This document shows, piece by piece, positions 9,936-17,415 of a stretch of DNA of 64,000 bases (position 1 is its first letter; every line of letters starts with the position of its first letter). The notes beneath the pieces were generated by a model. That model was not told where the DNA came from. It made no database searches and saw only the letters and a list, made by a program, of their open reading frames with translations. Made by a program: the position numbers and the translations under genes. This stretch comes from Pseudoduganella namucuonensis (lineage in GTDB: Bacteria > Pseudomonadota > Gammaproteobacteria > Burkholderiales > Burkholderiaceae_D). The DNA is taken from NCBI RefSeq assembly GCF_900116645.1, contig NZ_FPBO01000025.1:56818-120817 (forward strand), written 5' to 3'.

Positions 9936-10716
9936 GGCCGCGAAGCTCGTCGACCGGCCACACCATCTCCAGCTCCATGCCGATCGACCGCGCCAGGCCG
10001 TCCAGGTCCGGAAACAGGGTGGCGTTGGTGATGTTCATGCGGTACAGCGCCTTCATGGCCTCGTCCCGCATGGCCTGCGGCAGCAGGATCTTCTTCAGCA
10101 GGGCGCCGCTGTCGCCGTAGTCGAGCAGGATCTCGTCCAGCGGCTTGTCCAGCATGCCGGGCACCACCAGCGTGCCCGATTGCGCCACCAGGCGGCGGTC
10201 CATCTCGGTCGGCTCGCCGGTCCAGATGATGGCGTTGGTGTTCGGCTGGAACAGGCGCGTGAAGTTGCCCGGCACGCGCGGGTCGATGCCGTCGCGGTTC
10301 ATGTCCGGCTTGCCGCGCGGCGCGGCGGCCCACAGCCGCGGCGTGTTGAGCGCGTAGACGGCGGCGTCGCTGGTGGCGTGCTCCAGCGCGAAGAACACCG
10401 CCACGAAGGGCGACTTGGTGAAGTCCAGCAGGCGTGTCGGCGCGCCGTGGTGCTGCATCAGCGCCAGGCAGCGCAGCTCGTTGTCCAGCACCGACGGGTC
10501 GCCCAGGTAGTTGTGCGCCTTGCGGCGGAAAATGCGGATCGCGCGCTCCTCGCGCAGCCGCCAGCTGTTACGGTCGGGTATGTAGGCGCTCAGGTAGCGC
10601 GACAGGGAAGTGAGCAGCGGCCAGCCCGCGTCCTTCTGGCCGCGGAAGGCCCAGCCGTCCAGCTCCGCGATGAGCGTCATGAATTCGTTCCACGTACCGA
10701 CTTTGACCTCTTCCAT
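9928..10716 (-). CDS. FRG domain-containing protein
   Basis: 262-residue protein with the FRG motif near the N-terminus (DGWAFRGQKDAGWPLLTSLSRYL) followed by an EERAIRIFRRKAHNYLG helix and QHHGAPTRLLDFTKSPFVAVFFAL, the characteristic FRG core. FRG domains occur in stand-alone proteins of unknown function, some linked to toxin or defence loci. The start was placed at 10716 (MEEVKVGTWNEF) because AGGGAGGA precedes it at ideal spacing; the frame stays open to 10806. No partner gene suggests a role here. Confidence 0.82.
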   Translation of the reverse strand: MEEVKVGTWNEFMTLIAELDGWAFRGQKDAGWPLLTSLSRYLSAYIPDRNSWRLREERAIRIFRRKAHNYLGDPSVLDNELRCLALMQHHGAPTRLLDFTKSPFVAVFFALEHATSDAAVYALNTPRLWAAAPRGKPDMNRDGIDPRVPGNFTRLFQPNTNAIIWTGEPTEMDRRLVAQSGTLVVPGMLDKPLDEILLDYGDSGALLKKILLPQAMRDEAMKALYRMNITNATLFPDLDGLARSIGMELEMVWPVDELRGLS

Positions 10717-10758
10717 TCGCTGTCCTCCCTTGCACCACATTATGCACGGGCCGGGCGT

Positions 10759-10790
10759 AAAAAAAGGGAAACGCGCCATGCGTTTCCCTT
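10759..10790 (-). terminator. Intrinsic terminator of the 86-residue membrane protein gene
   Basis: Read on the minus strand, the stem GGGAAACGC / GCGTTTCCC with a 5-base loop is followed by a run of T residues (seen as AAAAAAA at 10759-10765 on the plus strand). It lies about 55 bases after the stop of the small gene ending at 10845. Confidence 0.85.
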
Positions 10791-10844
10791 CAGGGGGAGA
10801 CAACACCGCCGCGCTGACTCGCGGCTGTTGTTGTTATTTGGTCG

Positions 10845-11105
10845 TCAAGTCGACGAGGTCAGATGCGCGGCGCGGCGCACGCGCGGCTGCCGGGTGGTGG
10901 CCGGCACGGCCACCGGCGCGCCGGGCGGCGCCGAACTCAAGGCCGACGTGTCGGGCGCGGTGTAGGGGCTGGGGCCCCGGCCCGGCAACCAGCCCAGGAT
11001 GGCCGCCGTCGCGACGACGCACAGCAGGATCACGGAGCCCGCCGCGCCGATGGCCAAGGGGTGGATGCGGTTGCTGACGGTCGGGATTTTCTGGATGATC
11101 GGCAT
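10845..11105 (-). CDS. Small single-pass membrane protein, unknown function
   Basis: 86-residue ORF beginning MPIIQKIPTVSNRIHPLAIG with one hydrophobic helix at about residues 17-40 and then a Pro/Ala-rich, presumably periplasmic tail. A good terminator follows. The N-terminal half reminds me of the anchors of Oxalobacteraceae glycine-zipper 2TM proteins, but the glycine-zipper part is absent and the protein stops after RRAAHLTSST, so it may be a shortened member. That comparison is from memory and uncertain. Confidence 0.6.
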   Translation of the reverse strand: MPIIQKIPTVSNRIHPLAIGAAGSVILLCVVATAAILGWLPGRGPSPYTAPDTSALSSAPPGAPVAVPATTRQPRVRRAAHLTSST

Positions 11106-11341
11106 CTTGGGGCTCCGTATTGATGTGGGTCTTATGCGAGGCTTAAGATTAACGATCAGTCACGCCGCAATCTATACATGGCGCTGTATCAAAAGTAAGC
11201 AACTGTAACAGGGGCTCCGGCGCAAAATCCTGCTGGCGGCGCGCGGACAGGCCCTATAATCGCTAGGTTTTTTTGACCGAAACCAAGCAGGGCGCGGCGC
11301 TACAAGCGGCGCGCGGCTACACCACCATACAAGGAACGCCT

Positions 11342-12811
11342 GTGACTCAAACCCTGGTCCAGAAATTGACCCGCACCAAGCCGCTCGTGGCGCACGCCGA
11401 GGATGGCGAGACCGGCGGCCTGGCGCGCTCCATCGGCCTGTTTCCGCTGACGATGATCGGCGTCGGCGCCACCATCGGCACCGGCATCTTCTTCACGATG
11501 GTGGAAGCGGTGCCCAAGGCCGGTCCGGCGGTGATCCTGTCCTTCCTGCTGGCCGCCATCACGGCCGGCCTGACCGCGCTGTGCTACGCCGAACTGTCGT
11601 TCCGCATTCCCGCCGCCGGTTCCTCGTATTCCTTCGCCTACGCCACGGTGGGCGAGTTCATGGCCTTCATCATGGCCGCCTGCCTGCTGCTCGAATACGG
11701 CCTGGCGGCCAGCGCCACGGCCATCGGCTGGTCCGATTACCTGAACAACTTCCTCACCAACGCCTTCGGCTGGCACATACCGGACGCGCTGAAAAAGCCC
11801 ATGATCGTCTCCGGCAAGACCGGCGTGGAGTTCAACCTCGGCCACATCAACCTGCCGCCCATGCTGCTGGTGGGGCTGTGCTGCTTCCTGCTGGCGCGCG
11901 GCGCCAGGGAGTCGGCCACCACCAACGCGCTGATGGTGCTGGTCAAGCTGGCCATCCTGGTGTTCTTCGTGGCGATCGCCTTCTCGGGCTTCGACGCGGC
12001 CAACTTCACGCCCTTCTTCAATATGGACAACAGCAAGAACATGGCCGGCATGGCCGGCGTGACGGCCGCCGCGGGCACCGTGTTCTTCTCCTTCATCGGC
12101 CTGGACACCGTGGCGACGGCGGGCGAGGAGGTGAAGAACCCCAAGCGCAACGTGCCGGTCGGCATACTCAGCGCGCTGCTGATCGTGACCGTGTTCTACC
12201 TGCTGGTGGCGGTGGCGGCGGTGGGCGCGCAGCCGGCGGCCATGTTCGAAGGCCAGGAGGCCGGGCTGTCGGTGATCCTCCAGAACGTGACCGGCAAGGC
12301 ATGGCCCGCGCTGGTGCTGTCGGCCGGGGCGGTGGTGTCGGTGTTCAGCGTGACGCTGGTGACGATCTACGGCCAGACGCGCATCCTGTACGCGATCTCG
12401 CGCGACGGGCTGATACCGAGGATCTTCCAGAAGGTGAACCCGCGCACCTCGGCGCCGGTCGGCAACACGGTCATCGTGTCGATCGTGGTCGGCCTGGTGG
12501 CCGGGATGGTGGACTCCACCTTCCTGTGGGACATGGTCAGCATGGGCACGCTGACGGCGTTCATCGTGGTGTCGATCGCGGTGCCGGTGATGCGCAACAA
12601 GGACAAGATCGCCGGCGTCGTCACCGGCAAGGGCGGCTTCCGCGTGCCCTTCGGCCCCTACGTGATCCCGGGGCTGAGCATTTTCGCCTGCCTGTACATC
12701 ATGCGCGACCTGTCGGCCACCACCTTCCGCATCTTCTTCATCTGGATGGTGGCCGCGGTGCTGACTTACCTCCTCTACGGCATGCGCAACTCGCGCCTGA
12801 ACAAGCCGTAG
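11342..12811 (+). CDS. APC-superfamily amino acid permease
   Basis: Inner-membrane amino acid/polyamine/organocation transporter of about 489 residues with roughly twelve hydrophobic helices. The first-helix motif GVGATIGTGIFF is the APC substrate-binding signature, and PAAGSSYSFAYATVGEF and GLDTVATAGEEVKNPKRNVP are typical of the cationic amino-acid transporter subgroup. The reading frame opens at 11273, but GTG at 11342 (protein VTQTLVQKLTRTKP) follows AAGGAACGCC and is the likelier start. The substrate cannot be told from sequence. Confidence 0.88.
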   Translation: MTQTLVQKLTRTKPLVAHAEDGETGGLARSIGLFPLTMIGVGATIGTGIFFTMVEAVPKAGPAVILSFLLAAITAGLTALCYAELSFRIPAAGSSYSFAYATVGEFMAFIMAACLLLEYGLAASATAIGWSDYLNNFLTNAFGWHIPDALKKPMIVSGKTGVEFNLGHINLPPMLLVGLCCFLLARGARESATTNALMVLVKLAILVFFVAIAFSGFDAANFTPFFNMDNSKNMAGMAGVTAAAGTVFFSFIGLDTVATAGEEVKNPKRNVPVGILSALLIVTVFYLLVAVAAVGAQPAAMFEGQEAGLSVILQNVTGKAWPALVLSAGAVVSVFSVTLVTIYGQTRILYAISRDGLIPRIFQKVNPRTSAPVGNTVIVSIVVGLVAGMVDSTFLWDMVSMGTLTAFIVVSIAVPVMRNKDKIAGVVTGKGGFRVPFGPYVIPGLSIFACLYIMRDLSATTFRIFFIWMVAAVLTYLLYGMRNSRLNKP

Positions 12812-12829
12812 CGGATGGCTTGCGGCGGC

Positions 12830-12991
12830 TTAGTAGTTGAAGTGCACAGCCCGGCGAACGCCGGGTTTCTTTTTGAGCAGCGACAGCGCTTCCAGGTCGG
12901 CCAGGGTGCGGTCCACGGAGGGCATCAGGCAGATACGGGCTGCGATGGCGGCGGCGCCGACGACGGCGGTTAAGAGGGCGATCAGTTCCAT
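12830..12991 (-). CDS. Predicted 53-residue membrane-anchored small protein
   Basis: Short ORF starting MELIALLTAVVGAAAIAARI, preceded on the minus strand by AAAAGGAGTTAGCC, a strong ribosome-binding site at correct spacing. One N-terminal hydrophobic helix is followed by a charged tail ending RRAVHFNY. The upstream 180 bases up to the diverging diguanylate cyclase are AT-richer than the surroundings, as expected of a promoter. Its 3' end coincides with the plus-strand terminator of the permease gene. No family recognised. Confidence 0.5.
   Translation of the reverse strand: MELIALLTAVVGAAAIAARICLMPSVDRTLADLEALSLLKKKPGVRRAVHFNY
12849..12874 (+). terminator. Intrinsic terminator of the amino acid permease gene
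   Basis: Perfect stem CCCGGCG-AA-CGCCGGG followed by TTTCTTTTT, 38 bases past the permease stop. It lies inside the antisense 53-residue ORF, where its T-run encodes that protein's three-lysine run. Confidence 0.85.
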
Positions 12992-13171
12992 GGCTAACTC
13001 CTTTTGGCTGGTTGTTGAAGTCAAGTATAGGTGCCCTGACGCCATAACAAAACTTTTCATTTGTGATGCATGGCATTCACAATTTATATAACTAGACTTG
13101 CGAATGGCTAGCGATGGCGGTGCTTGCGGTATCATTGATAGCCTTAGAGCAATTGTGATCTGGAGCGGGAC

Positions 13172-15178
13172 ATGTCTTTGCGCATCAAACTGATGTTGGC
13201 GCTGCTGCTGACGGGCCTGGCGGCCGTGGCGATGGTGGGGGGCCTCACCTATGTCAGCGTCAATTCCAAGTTCGACACGATCCGGCAGAAGCAGGCGGGC
13301 GAGCACTTCCACCATTTCATGACGGCCTATCTGGCCAAGTATGGCGACTGGCAAACCGCCATCGCCACCGAATCGTTCGACCGTTTCGTGCAGCGCACGG
13401 AGCTTGAGCAGGGCCCGCCGGACGGCGAGCGCGCCAGCGACATGCTGGACCGGATGCCGCCCGCGATCGACATGCAGTCGCATGGCGCGCCGGCGCCCGA
13501 CGCCGGCCAACCGGCCGCGCAGCCGCCCGCGCAGTCCCCGTCGCGCGGCTATGGCGCGCGTCCCCGGCCACCGGCCGACGAGGCGGCGCGGGACGGCGCT
13601 CCACCGCCGCGCCGCGACGGGACGCGGCCGGACCCGCGCGATGGCGCCGGCCCCCAGGACCGTATGCGGCCGCCGCCCAGGGACGGGGACGGCGCCTATT
13701 CTCCGCAGGATGGCACGCGGCAGCCGCCATCGGACGGCACGCGCCCCCCGCCGCAGGATGGCACGCGTCCCCCGCCACGGGACGGCGCGTACTCGCCGCA
13801 GGATGGCATGCGTCAGCCGCCACCCGACGGCGCGCGGCCTCCGCCGCGCGACGGCATGCGCCAGCCGCCGGAAGGCGGCCGTCCACCGCCGCCGGATGGC
13901 ATGTACCCGCGGGATGGCGCCCGCCCACGGCCACCCGAGGGCGAGCGGCCGTCGCTGGATGGCCAGCGCGGCGCCGAGGGCCCGCAACAGGCTTTCCCGC
14001 GCATCCGGCGCGCCGCCTACGACACGCCGGCCGACACCCGCGCCGCCATCGTCAGCGACACGCCACGCGCCGCGGCCGCGCTGGCCGACAGCCCTCCGCC
14101 GCAAGAGCCGCCACGGGCCGGCGACGACCAGCCGCCGCGTGACGGCCGCCCGCCGCGCGACGGCCGGCCTCCCCGCGACGACGGCCGCGATAACCGCCGC
14201 GGCCCGCCGCCCTTCCGCTTCGTGCTGGCCGACCAGGACTACAAGGTGCTGCTGGGCGCCGGCCTGTACACTGTCGGCACCGAGCTGCCCGAGGCGGCGC
14301 GCGGGAAAACGCGGCCCATCGTCGTCAACGGCAAGCAGGTCGCCCACGTGTCGGCCGAGGGCGTGGTCACGCCGAGCAAGCAGGAACTGGAGTTCCTGGA
14401 CGCGATGCAGTCCTCGCTGATGGCGGGCGCCGCCAGCGCCGCCGCCCTGGCCCTCGGCCTGGGCCTGCTGCTGAGCCGTGGCCTGAGCGGACGCCTGAGC
14501 AGCCTCACGGGCGCGGTGCGCGCCATGCAGGGCGGCTCGCTGCGCCAGCGGGTGCCGGCGCACGGCAAGGACGAGGTGGCCGCGCTGGCCAGCGCCTTCA
14601 ACGACATGAGCGAACAGCTGGCCCGCAGCCACGAGGAATTGAAGGCCTCGCACCAGACCATCCTGGAACAGGCGGAGCAGCTGAAGGAGCTGAGCATCCG
14701 CGACGCGCTCACCAGCCTGTACAACCGCCGCCACTTCGACGAGCATGCCTGCACGCTGTACAACCAGGCGGTGCGCCACAAGCGTCCGCTCAGCCTCGTG
14801 ATCGGCGACATCGACTTCTTCAAGAAGATCAACGACAACTTCTCGCACGCCACCGGCGACGCCGTGCTGCGCCACGTGGGCGCCATCCTGCGCAAGCACG
14901 TGCGCCTGAGCGACCTGGTGGCGCGCTACGGCGGCGAGGAGTTCGTGCTGGCGCTGCCGGAAACCGACTTGCCGCAGGCCGCCGCGCTGTGCGACAAGCT
15001 GCGCAAGCTCATCGAGTCCCATCCCTGGCACGAGGTCCATCCGGACCTGAAGGTCACCATGAGCATGGGGGTGTACGCCGACTACGCGGTGGGCACGGCC
15101 GAGGCCATGCTGCAAAAGGCCGACGAGCTGCTGTACCGCGCCAAGGAGGCGGGCCGCAACCGCGTCTGCCACGCCTAG
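13172..15178 (+). CDS. Membrane diguanylate cyclase (periplasmic sensor-HAMP-GGDEF) with long proline-rich insert
   Basis: 668 residues that should make cyclic-di-GMP from two GTP. Order: N-terminal membrane helix (about 6-30), periplasmic region, a Pro/Asp/Gly-rich low-complexity block (about 110-343), a short folded periplasmic part (FRFVLADQDYKVLLGAGLYTVG), second membrane helix (about 415-435), HAMP (about 436-490), coiled linker, GGDEF domain. The active-site loop is GGEEF at 587-591, and an RxxD inhibitory site (R578-D581) sits five residues before it, so product feedback inhibition is expected. The start follows GGAGCGGGAC. The repeat appears inserted into what looks like one periplasmic sensor domain. 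Confidence 0.92.
   Translation: MSLRIKLMLALLLTGLAAVAMVGGLTYVSVNSKFDTIRQKQAGEHFHHFMTAYLAKYGDWQTAIATESFDRFVQRTELEQGPPDGERASDMLDRMPPAIDMQSHGAPAPDAGQPAAQPPAQSPSRGYGARPRPPADEAARDGAPPPRRDGTRPDPRDGAGPQDRMRPPPRDGDGAYSPQDGTRQPPSDGTRPPPQDGTRPPPRDGAYSPQDGMRQPPPDGARPPPRDGMRQPPEGGRPPPPDGMYPRDGARPRPPEGERPSLDGQRGAEGPQQAFPRIRRAAYDTPADTRAAIVSDTPRAAAALADSPPPQEPPRAGDDQPPRDGRPPRDGRPPRDDGRDNRRGPPPFRFVLADQDYKVLLGAGLYTVGTELPEAARGKTRPIVVNGKQVAHVSAEGVVTPSKQELEFLDAMQSSLMAGAASAAALALGLGLLLSRGLSGRLSSLTGAVRAMQGGSLRQRVPAHGKDEVAALASAFNDMSEQLARSHEELKASHQTILEQAEQLKELSIRDALTSLYNRRHFDEHACTLYNQAVRHKRPLSLVIGDIDFFKKINDNFSHATGDAVLRHVGAILRKHVRLSDLVARYGGEEFVLALPETDLPQAAALCDKLRKLIESHPWHEVHPDLKVTMSMGVYADYAVGTAEAMLQKADELLYRAKEAGRNRVCHA
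13580..13985 (+). repeat. Degenerate in-frame repeat encoding (R/A)PPP(R/Q)DG units
   Basis: Roughly twenty imperfect 18-30-base units encode repeats such as TRPPPQDG, MRQPPPDG and ARPPPRDG; a second short block with PPRDGR triplets lies at about 14130-14190. The unit length is a multiple of three and the frame is kept, so this is a coding repeat that can expand or contract without frameshift. Confidence 0.85.
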
Positions 15179-15257
15179 CCGCCCGGGGCCCAGCTTGGCC
15201 CATGCCCGCCCGCGCGCCCCAACATGGGGCGCCGCGTCAACCTTCTCGATATGAAAA

Positions 15258-15272
15258 GCACCATCATGGTGC
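15258..15272 (+). promoter_or_regulatory. Candidate NtrC-type enhancer site
   Basis: Perfect inverted repeat GCACCATCATGGTGC, matching the NtrC consensus core GCACC-N5-GGTGC. It lies about 55 bases upstream of the -24 element of the sigma-54 promoter at 15326. It could instead be part of a weak terminator for the diguanylate cyclase gene, but no T-run follows. Confidence 0.6.
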
Positions 15273-15325
15273 GAAATCCATTCCCCTTATCGTGCCGCTC
15301 CCAGCGCCGTCCCCTGGGCGGCCGC

Positions 15326-15341
15326 TGGCACGCCGTTTGCA
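15326..15341 (+). promoter_or_regulatory. Sigma-54 (-24/-12) promoter of the guanidine operon
   Basis: TGGCACGCCGTTTGCA fits the RpoN consensus TGGCACG-N4-TTGCA at every specified base, with GG and GC at the invariant spacing. The predicted transcription start is near 15352, about 40 bases before the riboswitch aptamer. Sigma-54 control fits a nitrogen-scavenging operon. Confidence 0.8.
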
Positions 15342-15390
15342 TGACAAGTCGCAGCGGGAGGCGCAGCGGACCACGGGTCGGCGAGACGCC

Positions 15391-15505
15391 TCTGAGCATG
15401 GAAGCTAGGGTTCCGGTCGCCGTCGCGCGATGCCTGGTCCGAGAGCAGCCGGCTCCGTCCCATTAAGGCGACGGGGCTCCACGGAGGGATAAAAGCCCGG
15501 GAGGT
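15391..15505 (+). promoter_or_regulatory. Guanidine-I (ykkC) riboswitch aptamer
   Basis: The three conserved blocks of guanidine-I RNAs appear in order: CTAGGGTTCCG at 15405-15415, CTGGTCCGAGAGC at 15434-15446, and the terminal ACGGAGGGATAAAAGCCC at 15481-15498, followed by GGGAGG. This class binds free guanidinium and turns on downstream genes. The 3' bases of the aptamer overlap the terminator hairpin starting at 15498. The outer 5' boundary is approximate. It precedes genes of guanidine import and degradation, the best-known target of this class. The rest of the 380-base gap after the diguanylate cyclase holds only the enhancer and promoter described here. Confidence 0.93.
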
Positions 15506-15540
15506 CATCACCACGCGTGATGCTCGCCTCCCGTCCTTTT
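15498..15540 (+). terminator. Riboswitch expression-platform terminator
   Basis: Hairpin with outer arms CGGGAGG (15498-15504) and CCTCCCG (15527-15533), inner arms CATCAC and GTGATG, then TCCTTTT. Its 5' arm is the 3' end of the aptamer, so ligand-stabilised aptamer and terminator are mutually exclusive and guanidine should allow read-through. The first ATG is 20 bases downstream. Confidence 0.85.
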
Positions 15541-15559
15541 ACTCATTCGGGAGCCAACC

Positions 15560-16564
15560 ATGCAATCACGCCTGCAATTCAGCCCATTCCTGCGCATCGC
15601 CGCCGCATCGCTGTTATCCCTCACGCTGGGCCTGGGCGCCCCCCGCGCGGCGCACGCCGAAGTCAAGGTGGGCCTGTCCGACTGGCCGGGCTGGGTGGCC
15701 TGGTACGTGGCCGACCAGAAGGGCTACTTCAAGAAGCACGGCGCCAAGGTCAAGCTGGTCTGGTTCGCCAACTACACCGACTCCATCGCCGCGCTGTCCG
15801 CCGGCCAGCTGGACGCCAATTCGCAAACCTGGTCCGACACCATGACGCCGCTGGCCAAGGGCGTGCCCGTCAAGACCATCCTCGTCAACGACAACTCCGC
15901 CGGCAACGACGCGCTGATGGTGAGCGCGAAGATCAAGTCGATCGCGGACCTGAAGGGCAAATCCGTCGCGCTGGAGCAGTTCAGCATCTCGCACTTCGTG
16001 CTGGCCAACGCGCTGGCGCGCAACGGCATGGGCATGAAGGACGTGAAGGTGGTCAACCTCACCGCCGGCGACGCCGCCTCCGCCTTCATGGCCGGCCGGG
16101 TGGACGCCGCCGTGGTGTGGAACCCCTGGGTCTCGCGCATCGAAACCAGCGGCAAGGGGCGCGCGTTGTTCACCTCCAGGGACATGCCCGGCCTGGTGCC
16201 GGACCTGCTGGTCGCGCACGGCAAGGCGCTGGGCGACCCGGCCAAGCGCGCCGAGCTCGTGGGCATGATCCGCGCCTGGCTGGACACCGAACAGTTCATC
16301 CGCACCAACCCTGCCGAGGCGGTGCGCATCATGTCCAAGGTGGTCGGCATGAAGCCGGACGAGTACCAGGTCTTCATGCCCGGCACGCGCTTCTTCGGCG
16401 CCGCCGACGTCGGCGCGGCGCTGGACGCGGGCAAGCCGCAGTCGCTGGTGGCGGTCGGCCCCGTCATCCACAAATTCCTCAGCGAGAACAAGCTGGTGGA
16501 TGGCGCGGTCGATTACGCCAAGGGCGTGGACGCCACGCTGCTGGCCGACGCGCTGAAGAAGTAA
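15560..16564 (+). CDS. ABC transporter substrate-binding protein, probably for guanidine
   Basis: 334-residue periplasmic binding protein of the nitrate/taurine/sulfonate-like (NMT1/SsuA) family. An N-terminal signal peptide (to about residue 34, ending RAAHAEV) precedes VGLSDWPGWVAWYVADQKGYF, typical of the family. It is the first gene after the guanidine-I riboswitch, which makes guanidinium the likely ligand; database names for such proteins usually say nitrate, sulfonate or taurine. The start follows GGGAGCCAACC. Confidence 0.88.
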   Translation: MQSRLQFSPFLRIAAASLLSLTLGLGAPRAAHAEVKVGLSDWPGWVAWYVADQKGYFKKHGAKVKLVWFANYTDSIAALSAGQLDANSQTWSDTMTPLAKGVPVKTILVNDNSAGNDALMVSAKIKSIADLKGKSVALEQFSISHFVLANALARNGMGMKDVKVVNLTAGDAASAFMAGRVDAAVVWNPWVSRIETSGKGRALFTSRDMPGLVPDLLVAHGKALGDPAKRAELVGMIRAWLDTEQFIRTNPAEAVRIMSKVVGMKPDEYQVFMPGTRFFGAADVGAALDAGKPQSLVAVGPVIHKFLSENKLVDGAVDYAKGVDATLLADALKK

Positions 16565-16567
16565 GCC

Positions 16568-17413
16568 ATGCGCGATTCCCACTCCGACAGCCCGGGCGCG
16601 CCCGCGCGCGCGACACGCAACCGCCGCTCGCCGTGGGCGGTGCGCGGCGGCCTGCCGCGTTCCAGCGCGCTGGCGCTGGCGCTGCTCGGCTTCCTGCTGC
16701 CCTTCATCGCGTGGACCGCCTTGTCCACCAGCGGCTGGGTCGACCCCGTGTTCCTGCCCACGCCGATGAAGGTGCTGCTGTGCGTGCGGGACTGGCTGTT
16801 GGTGGACAACCTGCTGGGCGACATCGGCGTCAGCATGGGCCGCGTGTTCGGCGGCTTCCTGCTGTCCGCCGCCGTGGCCCTGCCGCTGGGCGTGACGCTG
16901 GGCGCCTACGCCCCGGTGCGCGCGCTGCTGCAGCCGCTCACGGACTTCAGCCGCTACCTGCCCGCCGTCGCCTTCATCCCGCTCATCATGCTGTGGGTGG
17001 GCATCGATGAAAGCGCCAAGGTGGCGGTGGTGGTGGTGGGCGCCTTTTGCCAGATGGTGCTGCTGATCGCCGACGACATCGCCCGCGTGCCCGACGCCCC
17101 CATCGAGGCCGCCAAGACCATGGGCGCCACCGACGGCGAGGTGGTGCAGCACGTGCTGATCCCCGCCGCCCGTCCCGCCATGCTGGACACGCTGCGCTCC
17201 ATGATGGGCCTGTGCTGGACCTACCTGGTGGTGGCCGAACTGGTGGCCGCCAATTCCGGCCTGGGCTACTCCATCCTGAAGGCGCAGCGCTTCCTCCAGA
17301 CCGACAAGATCTTCGCCGGCATCCTGCTGATCGGCCTGGTGGGCCTGCTCACCGACCAGGCCTTCCGCTGGCTGCACCGGCGCGCCTTCCCCTGGCACCA
17401 CCTGCGGAGCTGA
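16568..17413 (+). CDS. ABC transporter permease of the guanidine importer
   Basis: 281-residue inner-membrane permease (BPD_transp_1 type, SsuC/TauC-like) with about six hydrophobic helices. The EAA loop that contacts the ATPase is visible as EAAKTMGATDGEVVQHVLIPAARP. It starts three bases after the binding-protein gene and ends just before the ATPase gene, so the three encode one importer. Confidence 0.9.
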   Translation: MRDSHSDSPGAPARATRNRRSPWAVRGGLPRSSALALALLGFLLPFIAWTALSTSGWVDPVFLPTPMKVLLCVRDWLLVDNLLGDIGVSMGRVFGGFLLSAAVALPLGVTLGAYAPVRALLQPLTDFSRYLPAVAFIPLIMLWVGIDESAKVAVVVVGAFCQMVLLIADDIARVPDAPIEAAKTMGATDGEVVQHVLIPAARPAMLDTLRSMMGLCWTYLVVAELVAANSGLGYSILKAQRFLQTDKIFAGILLIGLVGLLTDQAFRWLHRRAFPWHHLRS

Positions 17414-17415
17414 AC

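Noticed and set aside
13580..13985. Repeat block considered as a CRISPR array
   Set aside because: Units are contiguous, degenerate, in frame and encode PPP-DG peptides; there are no spacers and no cas genes.
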